The notes under the pieces are model-generated. The model was not told the origin of the DNA and searched no databases. It worked only from the letters and a program-made list of their open reading frames with translations. Source: Prochilodus magdalenae (lineage: Eukaryota; Chordata; Actinopteri; Characiformes; Prochilodontidae). Taken from it: a DNA stretch of 64,000 nucleotides. Positions 29,101-36,960 of the stretch are shown here, in pieces. Every line of letters starts with the position of its first letter. The first letter of the stretch is position 1. Position numbers and translations under genes: made by a program. Location: NCBI GenBank assembly GCA_024036415.1, contig JAMWET010001300.1:1357501-1421500 (forward strand), in the 5' to 3' direction.

Positions 29101-32100
29101 ATCGCAAACAGGTGTGAACAATCAGAAAGGCAGCCCACGATAATGACAGACCATGCCAACTTACAACGAACGGCCATCTAACGCTGAAGTGTTTGCCTCT
29201 GTTGATTCTGAATAAAGATAAGCATCCGAGGCACACACTTCAGCACTTGGTGGCCTCGCTCTGTGAGTTGCCTATTCTGCTGTTTCATAGCTGATCTGTT
29301 GCTGCTTCCATTTCACAATAATAGCACTTACATTTATCCGGGGCACATCTAGCAGAGCAGAGTGGCAAATGTGGCATTCTGTGACAGTGCCATGTTTCAC
29401 TAAGCACTTCAGTACAACCCACACTACTTCCAGTGTTTGTCTAAAACGACGTTATGGCTATGGCCGTGCTTCTTACAAACCTGTTTGCAACGGGTATGTG
29501 TGAACTCAATAATTAGGAGGGACGTCCACATACTTTTGGTCATGTAGTGTACATCTGTACTGCACATTGTACTGTGTCTTCCATGCTATGGCTCATTTTT
29601 TGAAACAGAGGAGATAGTCGTGCTTACTGTTGTGGGCCAGGGCTTTGAGCAGGCAATCCAAGCAGCTCTCCACACTGTCTGAAGCGCAGTCTGCTGAGGA
29701 GAGCTTCAGCGTCTTCAGGGCTTCACTCAGGTTATCTGCTAGCAGAACACAACACAGGGCAGAAGAACTTTAAAGCACATTTTCAAGTATATGTTCCTTA
29801 CATAATACACCAAACTGCATTCAACACACAGCGAACAGAGGTTCAGTTCAACTTGGCAGATACAGTGTCCTATGACATTTCATGTGGCAGCATCTGCATA
29901 AAGATGCAATTGTAGGGTGCAGTTCTTACACCAACCACATCTAATGCAACTACCAACCACACATCAAGGCTCTGGTGGAGATGATTTAGGTGATCCAGGC
30001 TTTTTGCCCTGTCACTGGGCATATCCTGCCTCTACTAAGATCACCATATCACGTGGAAGCCAATCAAATTTACATGAATGAAGATGCTGAACACCTTACG
30101 GCCACTTGGCACAGTAGATTTAGTAAAAGGTCAGGACAGAACCTATTACAGGGGCTTCTACCAATCATCTCAAAGCTAAGGCCATCCCAAACATTCGGCA
30201 GATGAATGGGGACTGAAACAGGCTTCAAATCAAGCTGACTGCCATGCTCCTCTAACCCTCTGAAAAAGGCTGGCTGAATCTGAATGCTAATACTGAAGCA
30301 ATGTCATGCTCACAAGAAGCCTGCTAGCCCATCTCAGACTTGTCTAGATAATAAACAGATAAACAAAAGGATCATTTAAGCACAGCCATATGGGAGAGAG
30401 GTGGCTCTTTGTGAGCAAGTGATGACAGAGAGCATATACTGGAAAATGGATCCTTCTAGTACTTTCTGAGAAAAGCAACTGAGCACTTGCAGGTACAGCC
30501 GTCCGGCCTGCCTGATACAGAAGGAATTACTAGGCTATTGTGAAGCATCCTGAAAATGACCATTCACTTCATACAGGCTAAAGGAACACCTTCAGTGATC
30601 AGTGAACTACCCTGCACTGTAATGAATAGGCCAATACCTCTACAGATATTCTAGTACACCTGTATGAACCTGTATGTAGATGGGAAATTATGATGATATA
30701 CAATAAGATGGAGAACATAACAACAGCATGTTGCTTACTAGGCAACACAAACAAAACTAACTGCCGGTCAGGATTTGCATGTCTGAGACTTACTTTAACA
30801 AGTAAGGTTTCAGGTTTAACAAACTTTAAAGCTGAAGTTAAATCACTGCCACAGTATTGACCAGGCAAAAAACACAACTAGACATTTTTTCCCAAATCTC
30901 TACACTATTACTTCTTCCACTTTATTTGATAGAGGAAAGTGAAAACCACCATGCATCAAAAAAAAAATGCAGTACAATAAGAATACTAGTCCTGACATGG
31001 CTATAGAGCTTGTGCTGTGCTTTATACGGAGAAACAGGCAAGTGAATCCTTATATAATAACAAGATATATCTGTAGGGATCTTAAAAATCTGTGTGGCTA
31101 CTGTTCATTACAAACCAAGGAATGCTACTTCATCCCACCAGCTCCCTTAAAATGTAAAAAATCTGATCTACAGGCTACGCTATCAAACCAAGCTAGGATA
31201 GACTTAACCCAACAGCGATTCCATCCTCAGTCAGCATTTACCCTTTCAGCTAAGCAGTTATCTAGATAGTGAGGTAGTTTACTCGCGAACTTAGTTTATT
31301 GTGGCCCTGCTCTGCCTCTTTCTGTCTGTTGAGCAATACATTCTCTCCGCCGTAGTGATTAATTACAGACAGTTAGTACAGGTTTACAGCTGCAATAAGA
31401 TATCGGACATTAAGAAGTTGTAGTATTTTCCTCCCAGCCTCAAGACACGTCATTCTGGGGCTTTACTGCAAGATGACAGTAGGCATGTTTACAATAGAGA
31501 GGTTTAATTATGTCCCATTGCATTCACAAGCACACTGTTCTGGCTTATCCTCCCCAAAGCAGTATCAAGCATCTGATCAATAACGAAAAATCACACCTCA
31601 AAAGAGTTTACTTTCAAGGTTCTTTTATTGATAATGGGGGGAAAAAAAGCTTTACACCCTGAGTGGGCCCCGAGCACCTTTAAATGCCTTCACACTTATA
31701 GTTACAACTCCTCATATCACCAACAGTCAACTAAGCACATATGCAGCTTTACTTAACTGAACGAGAGTGACCAGCTACTTCAAATCAACCATGCCACTTC
31801 TACCACATACGTTAAAGTTACTGGGCTACCTACATCATGCAGTGTTTGTAAGCACGTCACACTCAAAAGTTGGCCAAAGAAATGATCTGAAACGAGTCAC
31901 ATTCATTTAACAATTAGCATGTTTGCAGCTGTGCCAGAGTGACTGGCAGGAGTTCTTGCCATAACAGCATAAAACAGATCATGTTCAACCACAGCTGAAA
32001 TGTGTGAGGAGGCTTGCTGAATTTCAAAGAGTGAACACAAACATGGCTCGTGCTGAAGATGAAGATATGGTGGCAATCCAAGTACTGGCAACAGCTGATA

Positions 32101-32517
32101 TACTGTTCAGCGGGGATTAACGCAATGCAGCTGGCAAGAGCAAAGTGTTTGAGGTTGGATCTGAAGCGTCAGACATCTGACATTATGGCCTGTCTGCTGG
32201 AGATTTCATTTTGCTTTAAACTAGAGCTCCACAATATAGCACTCGTTAATGATTATTGAGATATTGGCCTTTACAATTACAACATCACAGGAGGCTGTAA
32301 TATACACACACAAGCTTATCATAATGTTACTGTGTGCTGTTCGGAGTTCCAGATGAGTGCTTCTGTGGGCGGTTTGATGAATCAAGGCGCTCACGCAATC
32401 CAACAAAAAGATCCAACACAGCCAACACATTACTGATACACCAGTGTCTTTACATACACACATAAACATACATACATACATACATACATACATACATACA
32501 TACATACATACATACAT

Positions 32518-32606
<89 letters not shown>

Positions 32607-35600
32607 GGGGTTGGGCAATGAAACTGAAACACCTGGTTTCACAATCATTTATTAGTATGGTGTAGGGCCTCCTTTTGTGGCCAATACAGCGTCAGTTCGT
32701 CTTGGGAATGACATATACTGCGTCCTGCACAGTGGTCAGAGGGATTTTAAGCCATTCTACTTGCAGGATAGTGGCCAGGTCACTACGTGATGCTGGTGGA
32801 GGTTCGTCCTTCTTGGTGGTATGCTGACATTACCCTGGATACCGTGGCTCTTGATACATCACAAAGACTTGCTGTCTTGGTCACAGATGCGCCAGCAAGA
32901 CGTGCACCAACAGTTTTTTTAACTCTGGTATGTCTCCCATAATGTTGTGTGCATTGCAGTATTTTGAGCAGAACTGTGCTCTTACCTGCTAACTGAACCT
33001 TCACACTCTGCTCTTACTGGTGCAATGTGTAGTTAATGAAGATTGGCCACCAGGCTGGTCCAATTTAGCCATGAAACCTCCCACACTAAAATGACAGGTG
33101 TTTCAGTTTCATTGTCCAACCCCTGTACATACATGTGTGTGTGTGTGTGTGTGTGTTATATATATATTGCAAGGATGGGCCTTATCACTGTACCTGACTG
33201 ACCCACCAGCAGAACATATTGTTGACCTGTGTCACATATATAGCCATGTGTCATTTATATGCATATGCAATATATATAAATATATATATATATATTCCAA
33301 AAACTTCCCAGGCGTATGACAATTACAATGCAAACATTACAATGCTTCTTTATGTACAAAGTACTATAATATTTCATTTTTATTAGTAATACATTTTGAT
33401 AGCATTTTTGAATATAGCGCTAGTGATTCTTTTCTCTCTGATTAGATGTCTGGCAAAAATATTGATGAAAGTTTCATCATTACATTTTTGCTATATCGCC
33501 AAACTTCTCCTCTTTCCGTCAGTGGCTACTTTTCCTTAAACGATCTACTCAGGAGAAGTATTTTCAACATGATCAACAAGAGATTACAGAAGGTAATCTA
33601 CTTGATTCTATGCGATGATACAGCAACTCTTGAGACACAATGTGACATTATAAGACAGAACAGGCCAGGGCTAGCTGGTTAGCATGCAAACTTCAGTAGA
33701 TATCTCTGCAATATGATACAAAGACATCTTTGGCACACCATTAAATATGTTCATTCTTCATATTTCTTTTAAAAACTCAAAATATCACTGTAAATACCAT
33801 GGACATGTTACATACTGCACTACACGACATCCAGATAATCAGGACTCTCTTTGTGATGAAATATTGAGCTAATGTTCGTGAGGCAGACGTGTAAAATGTA
33901 CTGTGATGCACTCTGATTTAATTTATTACCATAACACAGGACATATACGTTATAATGTCCAGCTCAATACTTAATGTCCAATTCGATACATTCACAATAC
34001 AAGTAGCCTACATTATCTGATTTCTGCAGCCCTCCTCTGAAACAGAATGAGAGGGGGTCATAGAACTCTGACACATTCCCCAAACCCTGTCCATGCTTTC
34101 TGGAATTGGAATACGAGTCTCATCCATGTATACCACGTTTGACCCTCAACTAAGACAAACATTATGCCTTCAGAATCAAGGTGTCAGTGAAAGACTTTGC
34201 TTTATCCCCCAAACTACAAGTGACACACTGTCAGGCAGAGACAGAACACCTGGATCCCTGTGCCAAGTCTAATAATCGCAGAGATTTAAGACCAACAGAG
34301 CATCAGCCTGAGAGGAAATCGACCTAACCGGATCAGCTGAGTACAAAAAAGACTGGCTGTGTGTGTGAAGGCTAATTGCGAGTAGGTGTGAGTGAGTATG
34401 ACGGAAGGAAAGACAGGGACAGAGACGGACAGCGGATGTGGGGCTGTCTATCTGTGTCAAAAAGTCAGAAACAGAAAATATCCACCTTAAAGACGAAACT
34501 GCTGTTTTGTTTGTAGCACTGACAAAAAAGAAAGAAGCCCTAATGCTGCGCTCAAGTGTCTATCAGAAGGTTGTATATACCAGACAGTTAACTAGTATAT
34601 ATAATCTCACGAAGATACACGCAGAAACACCCACTACACTGAAAAAGAAAGCATGGAGGTCCAGAAAATACAGCCCGGCTTTGTTTAACTGCTGCACTAC
34701 AAAGCATGCGGATCTACCAAAATTTTCACATTCACTGCATATGTAGCATTTTTTACTCATATAAAAGGGTAAAGGTCATGGTATACATCCCCTGTTGTGG
34801 CCGTCCAAAGGGAAACATGTCTCTTGACTTTACCTTTACTGCATCATTTAAACACAGCAGCTGCTGTTTACATTGTGTGAGCATTTCACGATGAACGGAG
34901 CAACAGAAATGGCCCAAAACCGCTAGGAAAAAAGTTGGGTTTTACAAAATTAAATTGAAATCATGGTTTTGCCCTCTCCTGTAAAGCTGCAGTTTAAGAT
35001 ACCTGTTTTACTTTGGACAACAACGATATACTGAATGCTGAGATTCCCTGTTGTACATATGAGATAGGTAAATATGTATTTCCCAGTTTCTGATCCCTGC
35101 CCGAACCCAACATCAGAGTATGCGGTAACAGTAATTAAAACTCCATCCTTTTTCTTCATAATCCCCACCAAGGGTATCGTTTTAGGGCATCATCAAAAAA
35201 TTGCCATATTTTATTTACCATATGCAGATCAGACTGAACATTTTAGTGACCAAATAAAAGGGTAAAAATGCCACTGTATTTAGCAACAAACCTCATCTCT
35301 CTGTCTAACTAGATCTAACTTCTGTTAACACTAAAAATAAAAAATGCATTCCTAAAAGCAACATATTAAGCTTGTCAAACCAAATCTGCACCTCTGCACC
35401 CACCTAATCTCAGCAGTGCTTTCATAACCAGAGATAAAGCACAGTCTGGTTCATCCCTGAAAAAAACAGGCCTCCTGCCTCATCCGTCCATGAGGAAGCC
35501 CAGGCTGGCCCTGTGGGTGAGTGTGCAGGGCGTGGATGAGGGGTGCTCTCTTTTGCACACTCACTTCTCTGTATTACTTGGGTATTTAATTCCCCGTTAA

Positions 35601-36483
35601 CACACACTGGCTGCACATCAGAGCTCCCGCCATGTGCAAAACCATATTGTGCTGAAGCACGACGGTGAGACTATTTCAGGTCTCCTGTGTCAAATCGCTG
35701 TCAAGTGACGTTACATCACACTACACCTTCAGAGGAGACTGCTTAGAGCGCACACTGGAAGATGCTGGCAGCTCCTCATAACACAGCAGGTCTACAACAG
35801 CTCCATCCAGAAGGATCCCAGAGAGCAGGCCGGTCACGCTGTTAATCAGGATCTCATGTTAGCCTGCTAGCTGCATGTGGACCCTCACCCTGTGCCCACC
35901 ATAACTCCTCACTGTGGGCTCGGGGAGTGTTTTCATTGGTAAACATGTCGTTACATCAGCAGCCACCAGGGGATATGGAGCTCATGGATTCATTTCTGTT
36001 AAGCGGAACCAAAACACGAAGAACCAAACTGTCTGTCTGTTTCTACCCTTTCTCCACCTCCACTGCCCCCCCTCCTTCTCCTCCTTCACTGCCACAGTAA
36101 CGGACATCCCTGGTGAGAAGATCACTAGAGTAGTGCTCCGTCCTCAACAGCGCACTGCCATACTAACCCGTGTACTACCCAATCACCGGCAGCTCATTCA
36201 TTAACATGGTGTGTGCTGTGCAGTGTAGTCCAGTAAGTGGTTGAACCGCCAATGCTGCCCCACCGTTAGTACTTGCAGCAGCGCCTGCACCAGTACAGCG
36301 CCCGTGTGGTGTAGTTAGTTTAGTATGTGGTTTAGGACGCAGCCGAGCTCCACTCTCTCGCCACCAGCATCCAGACCAAGTGCTGCTGAGCAGCCAGGCA
36401 GCCAGAGCGTGGAGCTAAATCACGCCCAGCAGTCACACACATCTCCGAGTCTGCAGAAATAAAAAATGGCAACACTTACCCAT
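1297..36483 (-). CDS. rap1gds1: rap1gds1 (SmgGDS), 5' half: eight exons, continues off the left edge
   Basis: Armadillo-repeat protein acting in cytosol and nucleus as exchange factor for RhoA/RhoC and as a chaperone for polybasic small GTPases (RhoA, Rac1, Rap1, K-Ras) before and after prenylation (family knowledge). Exons on the minus strand join as 36483..36480, 29735..29628, 27367..27245, 22775..22650, 14167..14021, 7629..7501, 6319..6194 and 1440..1297, all with AG/GT borders and consistent phase. They give 907 coding bases, about 302 residues of an expected ~607. Residue blocks such as LLQTGRALGNICYDS, GGAQIV, KLLTVFCGMLMNYSN, TLVKLLG, MIFEVLAPLAEN and KLQLVEAGLVECLL match vertebrate RAP1GDS1 in order. 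The start is MDNLSEA, one residue shorter than the mammalian MADNLS. No break is seen in any exon. The C-terminal half (from about the DESMQKLF-like region) should lie left of position 1297 and was not found in the window. Confidence 0.95.
1591..1638 (+). repeat. (CAGA)n microsatellite
   Basis: Twelve uninterrupted CAGA units in rap1gds1 intron 7, about 150 bp from exon 8. Confidence 0.97.
2635..2665 (+). repeat. (TC)n microsatellite
   Basis: About 15 CT units, followed within 100-200 bp by further CT-rich sequence. In rap1gds1 intron 7. Confidence 0.95.
3270..3289 (+). repeat. (TTAGA)n short tandem repeat
   Basis: Four pentamer units in rap1gds1 intron 7. Confidence 0.85.
3560..3775. repeat. 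Fragment of the same MITE-like family
   Basis: Shares GCCATTTTGGGCCCTTTCTG, TTGGTCCATTTGTCTTAAAA and CAGACACAGTGTAAATGGT with the 48.7-kb copy. The termini are not clearly preserved, so it is a decayed or partial copy in rap1gds1 intron 7. Confidence 0.5.
4960..5483 (-). mobile_element. Non-autonomous Tc1-like element, copy 1 (CAGGGGTTGG termini)
   Basis: Begins CAGGGGTTGGACAATGAAAC and ends with its inverse, giving terminal inverted repeats of about 31 bp (the arms end in CACCTG), flanked on both sides by TA, the Tc1 target duplication. About 524 bp. The interior on the minus strand is a relic of the N-terminal helix-turn-helix part of a Tc1 transposase. It is shorter by a small internal deletion compared with copy 2 near 32.6 kb. 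Lies in the intron between rap1gds1 exons 8 and 7. Confidence 0.93.
6194..6319 (-). CDS. rap1gds1: rap1gds1 exon 7 (armadillo repeat, residues ~213-254)
   Basis: 126 bp, CTCTGCAG acceptor and GTAAG donor, phase 1 at both ends. It encodes ESSKEQFASTNIAEELVRLF and EMIFEVLAPLAEN, colinear with vertebrate SmgGDS. Confidence 0.96.
6320..7500. other. rap1gds1 intron 6
   Basis: Short intron with no recognisable feature. Open frames are short and not family-like. Confidence 0.8.
7501..7629 (-). CDS. rap1gds1: rap1gds1 exon 6 (armadillo repeat, residues ~170-212)
   Basis: 129 bp, ATCCTCAG acceptor and GTGAGT donor, phase 1 at both ends. It encodes TLQAQLISMGVIPTLVKLLG and GLTEMCLIAFGNLAEL, matching the family repeat with LVKLLGIHCQNAAL in mammals. 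Confidence 0.96.
9237..9481. mobile_element. Short TIR element (MITE-like), copy 1
   Basis: About 245 bp with terminal inverted repeats: TCGCTGTCCAATGAAAATCA at the left against the inverse of TTTTTCTTTGGACAGCAACGA at the right, extended by TATCTCC/GGAGATA. Contains GATCACATGAGCTGCTGTCT and ACAGAAAGGCCCAAATG. No coding capacity. Diverged relatives lie at 34.8, 48.7 and 3.6 kb. In rap1gds1 intron 5. Confidence 0.75.
11071..11133 (+). repeat. (GA)n/(CAGA)n compound microsatellite
   Basis: GAGACAGAGACACAGACAG grading into GACAGACAGACAGACAG. In rap1gds1 intron 5. Confidence 0.93.
11577..13000 (+). mobile_element. Tc1/mariner-superfamily transposon with broken transposase (AAAAGTTGGGA type)
   Basis: Outer left end CCAAAAAGTTGGGATG and an inner inverted pair, GGCAGCAACTCATCTCAAAA at 11757 against its inverse near 12903-12922, bound a degenerate transposase gene on the plus strand. 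Recognisable pieces: LVGVALMPMAWSAYTSG with KTLSMLKRLYRG, ISARQG/FQQGKAKPHTASITTAWL with the second catalytic region, and WPACSPDLSPIENTWRIMKR with the third (DDE signature). The frame shifts near 12590 and stops occur earlier, so no active enzyme is encoded. Lies in rap1gds1 intron 5. Confidence 0.85.
12259..12913 (+). pseudogene. Broken Tc1/mariner transposase
   Basis: Two overlapping open stretches in different frames, 12259-12600 and 12536-12913, together cover the C-terminal half of a transposase with the motifs PHTASITTAWL and PDLSPIENTW. A frameshift around 12590 separates them. The N-terminal part (11.9-12.2 kb) is scattered with stops. Confidence 0.85.
14021..14167 (-). CDS. rap1gds1: rap1gds1 exon 5, the 49-codon alternative armadillo cassette
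   Basis: 147 bp (exactly 49 codons), TTTTGCAG acceptor and GTAATG donor, phase 1 at both ends. It encodes HEGRRAVDEAGGAQIV... and KLLTVFCGMLMNYSNDN. Its length equals the known difference between the human SmgGDS-607 and SmgGDS-558 splice forms, and its position (residues ~121-169) matches the armadillo repeat missing from the shorter form. The GTAATG donor is weaker than the donors of the neighbouring exons, which would suit a cassette exon. That it is skipped in this species is inferred. Confidence 0.95.
14168..22649. other. rap1gds1 intron 4
   Basis: The largest intron here, 8.5 kb. It holds the decayed Tc1-like element at 18.4-19.1 kb. The stretches 14.2-18.3 and 19.2-22.6 kb show no gene, RNA or clear repeat to me; the 16.7-kb region repeats GATCATACGTG twice. 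Confidence 0.75.
18373..19135. mobile_element. Decayed Tc1-like element (GTATGTGGACACC termini), copy 1
   Basis: Left end CAGTGTATGGCCAGTATATG and right end GGGGTGTCCACATACCTTGG are diverged inverted copies of the terminus common in fish Tc1-type elements (TATGGCCAAAAGTATGTGGAC in my recollection). The interior has GGGGTTGAGGTTAGGG and a TTTATGGAGTTTGCTTTATG block typical of that family, with large deletions. At about 760 bp no open transposase remains. In rap1gds1 intron 4. Confidence 0.75.
22650..22775 (-). CDS. rap1gds1: rap1gds1 exon 4 (armadillo repeat, residues ~79-120)
   Basis: 126 bp, CCCCAG acceptor and GTAAGT donor, phase 1 at both ends. It encodes EFMRSPCVEAGLIPPLVQLL and EVLLQTGRALGNICYDS, nearly identical to mammalian SmgGDS. 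Open frames reading on beyond CYDS run into the intron and are not coding. Confidence 0.97.
25106..25133 (+). repeat. (AAAT)n microsatellite
   Basis: About six AAAT units in rap1gds1 intron 3. Confidence 0.93.
25446..25782 (+). repeat. Likely LINE-type 3' tail
   Basis: Contains the CACTTTTGCATGTTTTGCAC and CACTGCACACT blocks and ends with GTACCTTGTATGACTATGTG then CCAAATAAACCTTGATTAG, the usual style of non-LTR retroelement 3' ends in fish. No reverse transcriptase remains. In rap1gds1 intron 3. Confidence 0.6.
27245..27367 (-). CDS. rap1gds1: rap1gds1 exon 3 (first armadillo repeat, residues ~38-78)
   Basis: 123 bp, TTTACAG acceptor and GTGAGC donor, phase 1 at both ends. It encodes EASEKIQEMGVLP followed by SCTPKVANIIAELAKN, the first armadillo unit of the family (mammals have TSEKIQASGILQ and KVANIIAEVAKNE). 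Confidence 0.96.
28803..28922. repeat. Short fold-back repeat
   Basis: AGCAGGGATTCCTGATCC at the left pairs imperfectly with the inverse of GGGAGCCCCTGCTCCAG at the right, about 120 bp overall. Similar 'best-known' short repeats occur widely in fish. In rap1gds1 intron 2. Confidence 0.5.
29232..29551. mobile_element. Tc1-like element fragment (same family as 18.4-19.1 kb), one end only
   Basis: The right end GACGTCCACATACTTTTGGT followed by CATGTAGTGTA matches the terminus of the 18.4-19.1 kb element, and the block CTTCAGCACTTGGTGGCCTC aligns with CTTCAGCACTCTGTGGTCGC there. The left part is missing. It ends about 75 bp before rap1gds1 exon 2. Confidence 0.65.
29628..29735 (-). CDS. rap1gds1: rap1gds1 exon 2 (residues ~2-37, N-terminal helix region)
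   Basis: 108 bp between a CTAGCAG acceptor and a GTAAGCA donor, entering with two bases of a split codon and leaving with one. The translation begins DNLSEALKTLKLSS and contains SVESCLDCLLKALAHN, matching the N-terminus of SmgGDS ahead of the first armadillo repeat. Confidence 0.95.
32455..32606 (+). repeat. Compound microsatellite (CATA)n-(GT)n-(TA)n-(CA)n
   Basis: About thirteen CATA units, then about twenty GT, about fourteen TA and six CA units, running directly into the Tc1-like element at 32605. In rap1gds1 intron 1. The apparent open frames across it are repeat artefacts. Confidence 0.97.
32605..33125 (-). mobile_element. Non-autonomous Tc1-like element, copy 2 (CAGGGGTTGG termini)
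   Basis: About 521 bp with the same termini and nearly the same sequence as copy 1 and in the same orientation. The minus strand keeps an open stretch, 33004..32783, with VGARLAGASVTKTASL and VSRATVSRVMSAY, the paired-like helix-turn-helix of Tc1 transposases. There is no catalytic domain. Its left end abuts a compound microsatellite and its right end is followed by another GT/TA repeat. Lies in rap1gds1 intron 1. Confidence 0.93.
33130..33170 (+). repeat. (GT)n-(TA)n microsatellite
   Basis: ACATGTGTGTGTGTGTGT then TATATATATT immediately after the Tc1-like element. Confidence 0.93.
34793..35027. mobile_element. Short TIR element (MITE-like), copy 2
   Basis: Bounded by TGTTGTGGCCGTCCAAAG and CTTTGGACAACAACGATATA, with CATCATTTAAACACAGCAGC and ACAGAAATGGCCCAAAAC inside, aligning along its length with the 9.2-kb copy. 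In rap1gds1 intron 1. Confidence 0.75.
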
Positions 36484-36960
36484 TTGTGTCGGGTGTGTCA
36501 GTCCAGCCGGCTTCGGTGTGCTTGTCGGGGAGCTATCGTGGCCGTCTGGAAGTGTTTTTGTTTATCCCGAAGGCTGTAACGTTACTGATTTGGCAGGAGG
36601 CGCTAACGACTTTGCTTTGCCTGTCTGTCTGTCTGTCAGATATCCGGGCAAGGCCCACCTTAACCCACGCCGCTCCGCTTCCCTTCAGCTCCTGATGTAG
36701 CCGGCTAACCACAGTGCTCGCCGGGCGGTGCGAAAATCCGGGGACCCCGCTGCGCTGATGTCTGCGATTATGTAATATCTTTTTATCCGTGGAGATGAAC
36801 ACACACGGCCATGAAAACAGCAGCCCTACTGTGTGCACTTCCTCCACTTCTGAGGCGCTGGAGCGGAGAGAGGAGAAGCTCCGCCCTCCTCTGCGCTGAT
36901 TGGCTCACGGCGGGCACCGGGGGCCTCGTGGCGTCGGTGCTTGGTTAATACGCCAGGTGA
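36220..36960 (-). promoter_or_regulatory. rap1gds1: CpG-rich promoter region of rap1gds1
   Basis: This is the most GC- and CG-rich stretch of the window and surrounds the first rap1gds1 exon. Reading the minus strand, a CCAAT box lies at 36903..36899 (ATTGG on plus) and a GGGCGG GC box at 36886..36881. No TATA box stands out. The arrangement suggests a housekeeping-type CpG-island promoter with transcription starting around 36.80-36.87 kb. The exact start site is inferred. Confidence 0.7.
36480..36860 (-). CDS. rap1gds1: rap1gds1 exon 1: 5' UTR plus 4 coding bases
   Basis: The minus strand reads ATGG then a GTAAGTG donor, so only the start codon and one base are coding (36483..36480). Joined to exon 2 this gives ATG GAT AAC (M-D-N). 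The bases above 36483 are taken as 5' UTR; the upper limit is a guess, set by the GC box and CCAAT box just beyond. The GT donor at 36479 is a good consensus and the following exon begins in matching phase, which is why I accept so short a coding portion. Confidence 0.8.

Larger units (their letters stand above)
27368..29627. other. rap1gds1 intron 2
   Basis: Holds the fold-back repeat at 28.8 kb and the Tc1-like fragment at 29.2-29.55 kb. Nothing else was recognised. Confidence 0.75.
29736..36479. other. rap1gds1 intron 1
   Basis: 6.7 kb holding the compound microsatellite and Tc1-like element at 32.5-33.2 kb and a MITE-like element at 34.8 kb. The part nearest the promoter (35.4-36.4 kb) grows GC-richer and may hold regulatory sites, but none could be fixed. 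Confidence 0.75.

Noticed and set aside
32221..32665. Several open frames with Tyr-Ile, Thr-His and Cys-Val repeats
   Set aside because: They are translations of the compound microsatellite.
36533..36847. 104-codon open frame on minus overlapping the rap1gds1 5' UTR, as a possible upstream ORF
   Set aside because: It opens with GTG rather than ATG and reflects only the lack of stops in GC-rich sequence.
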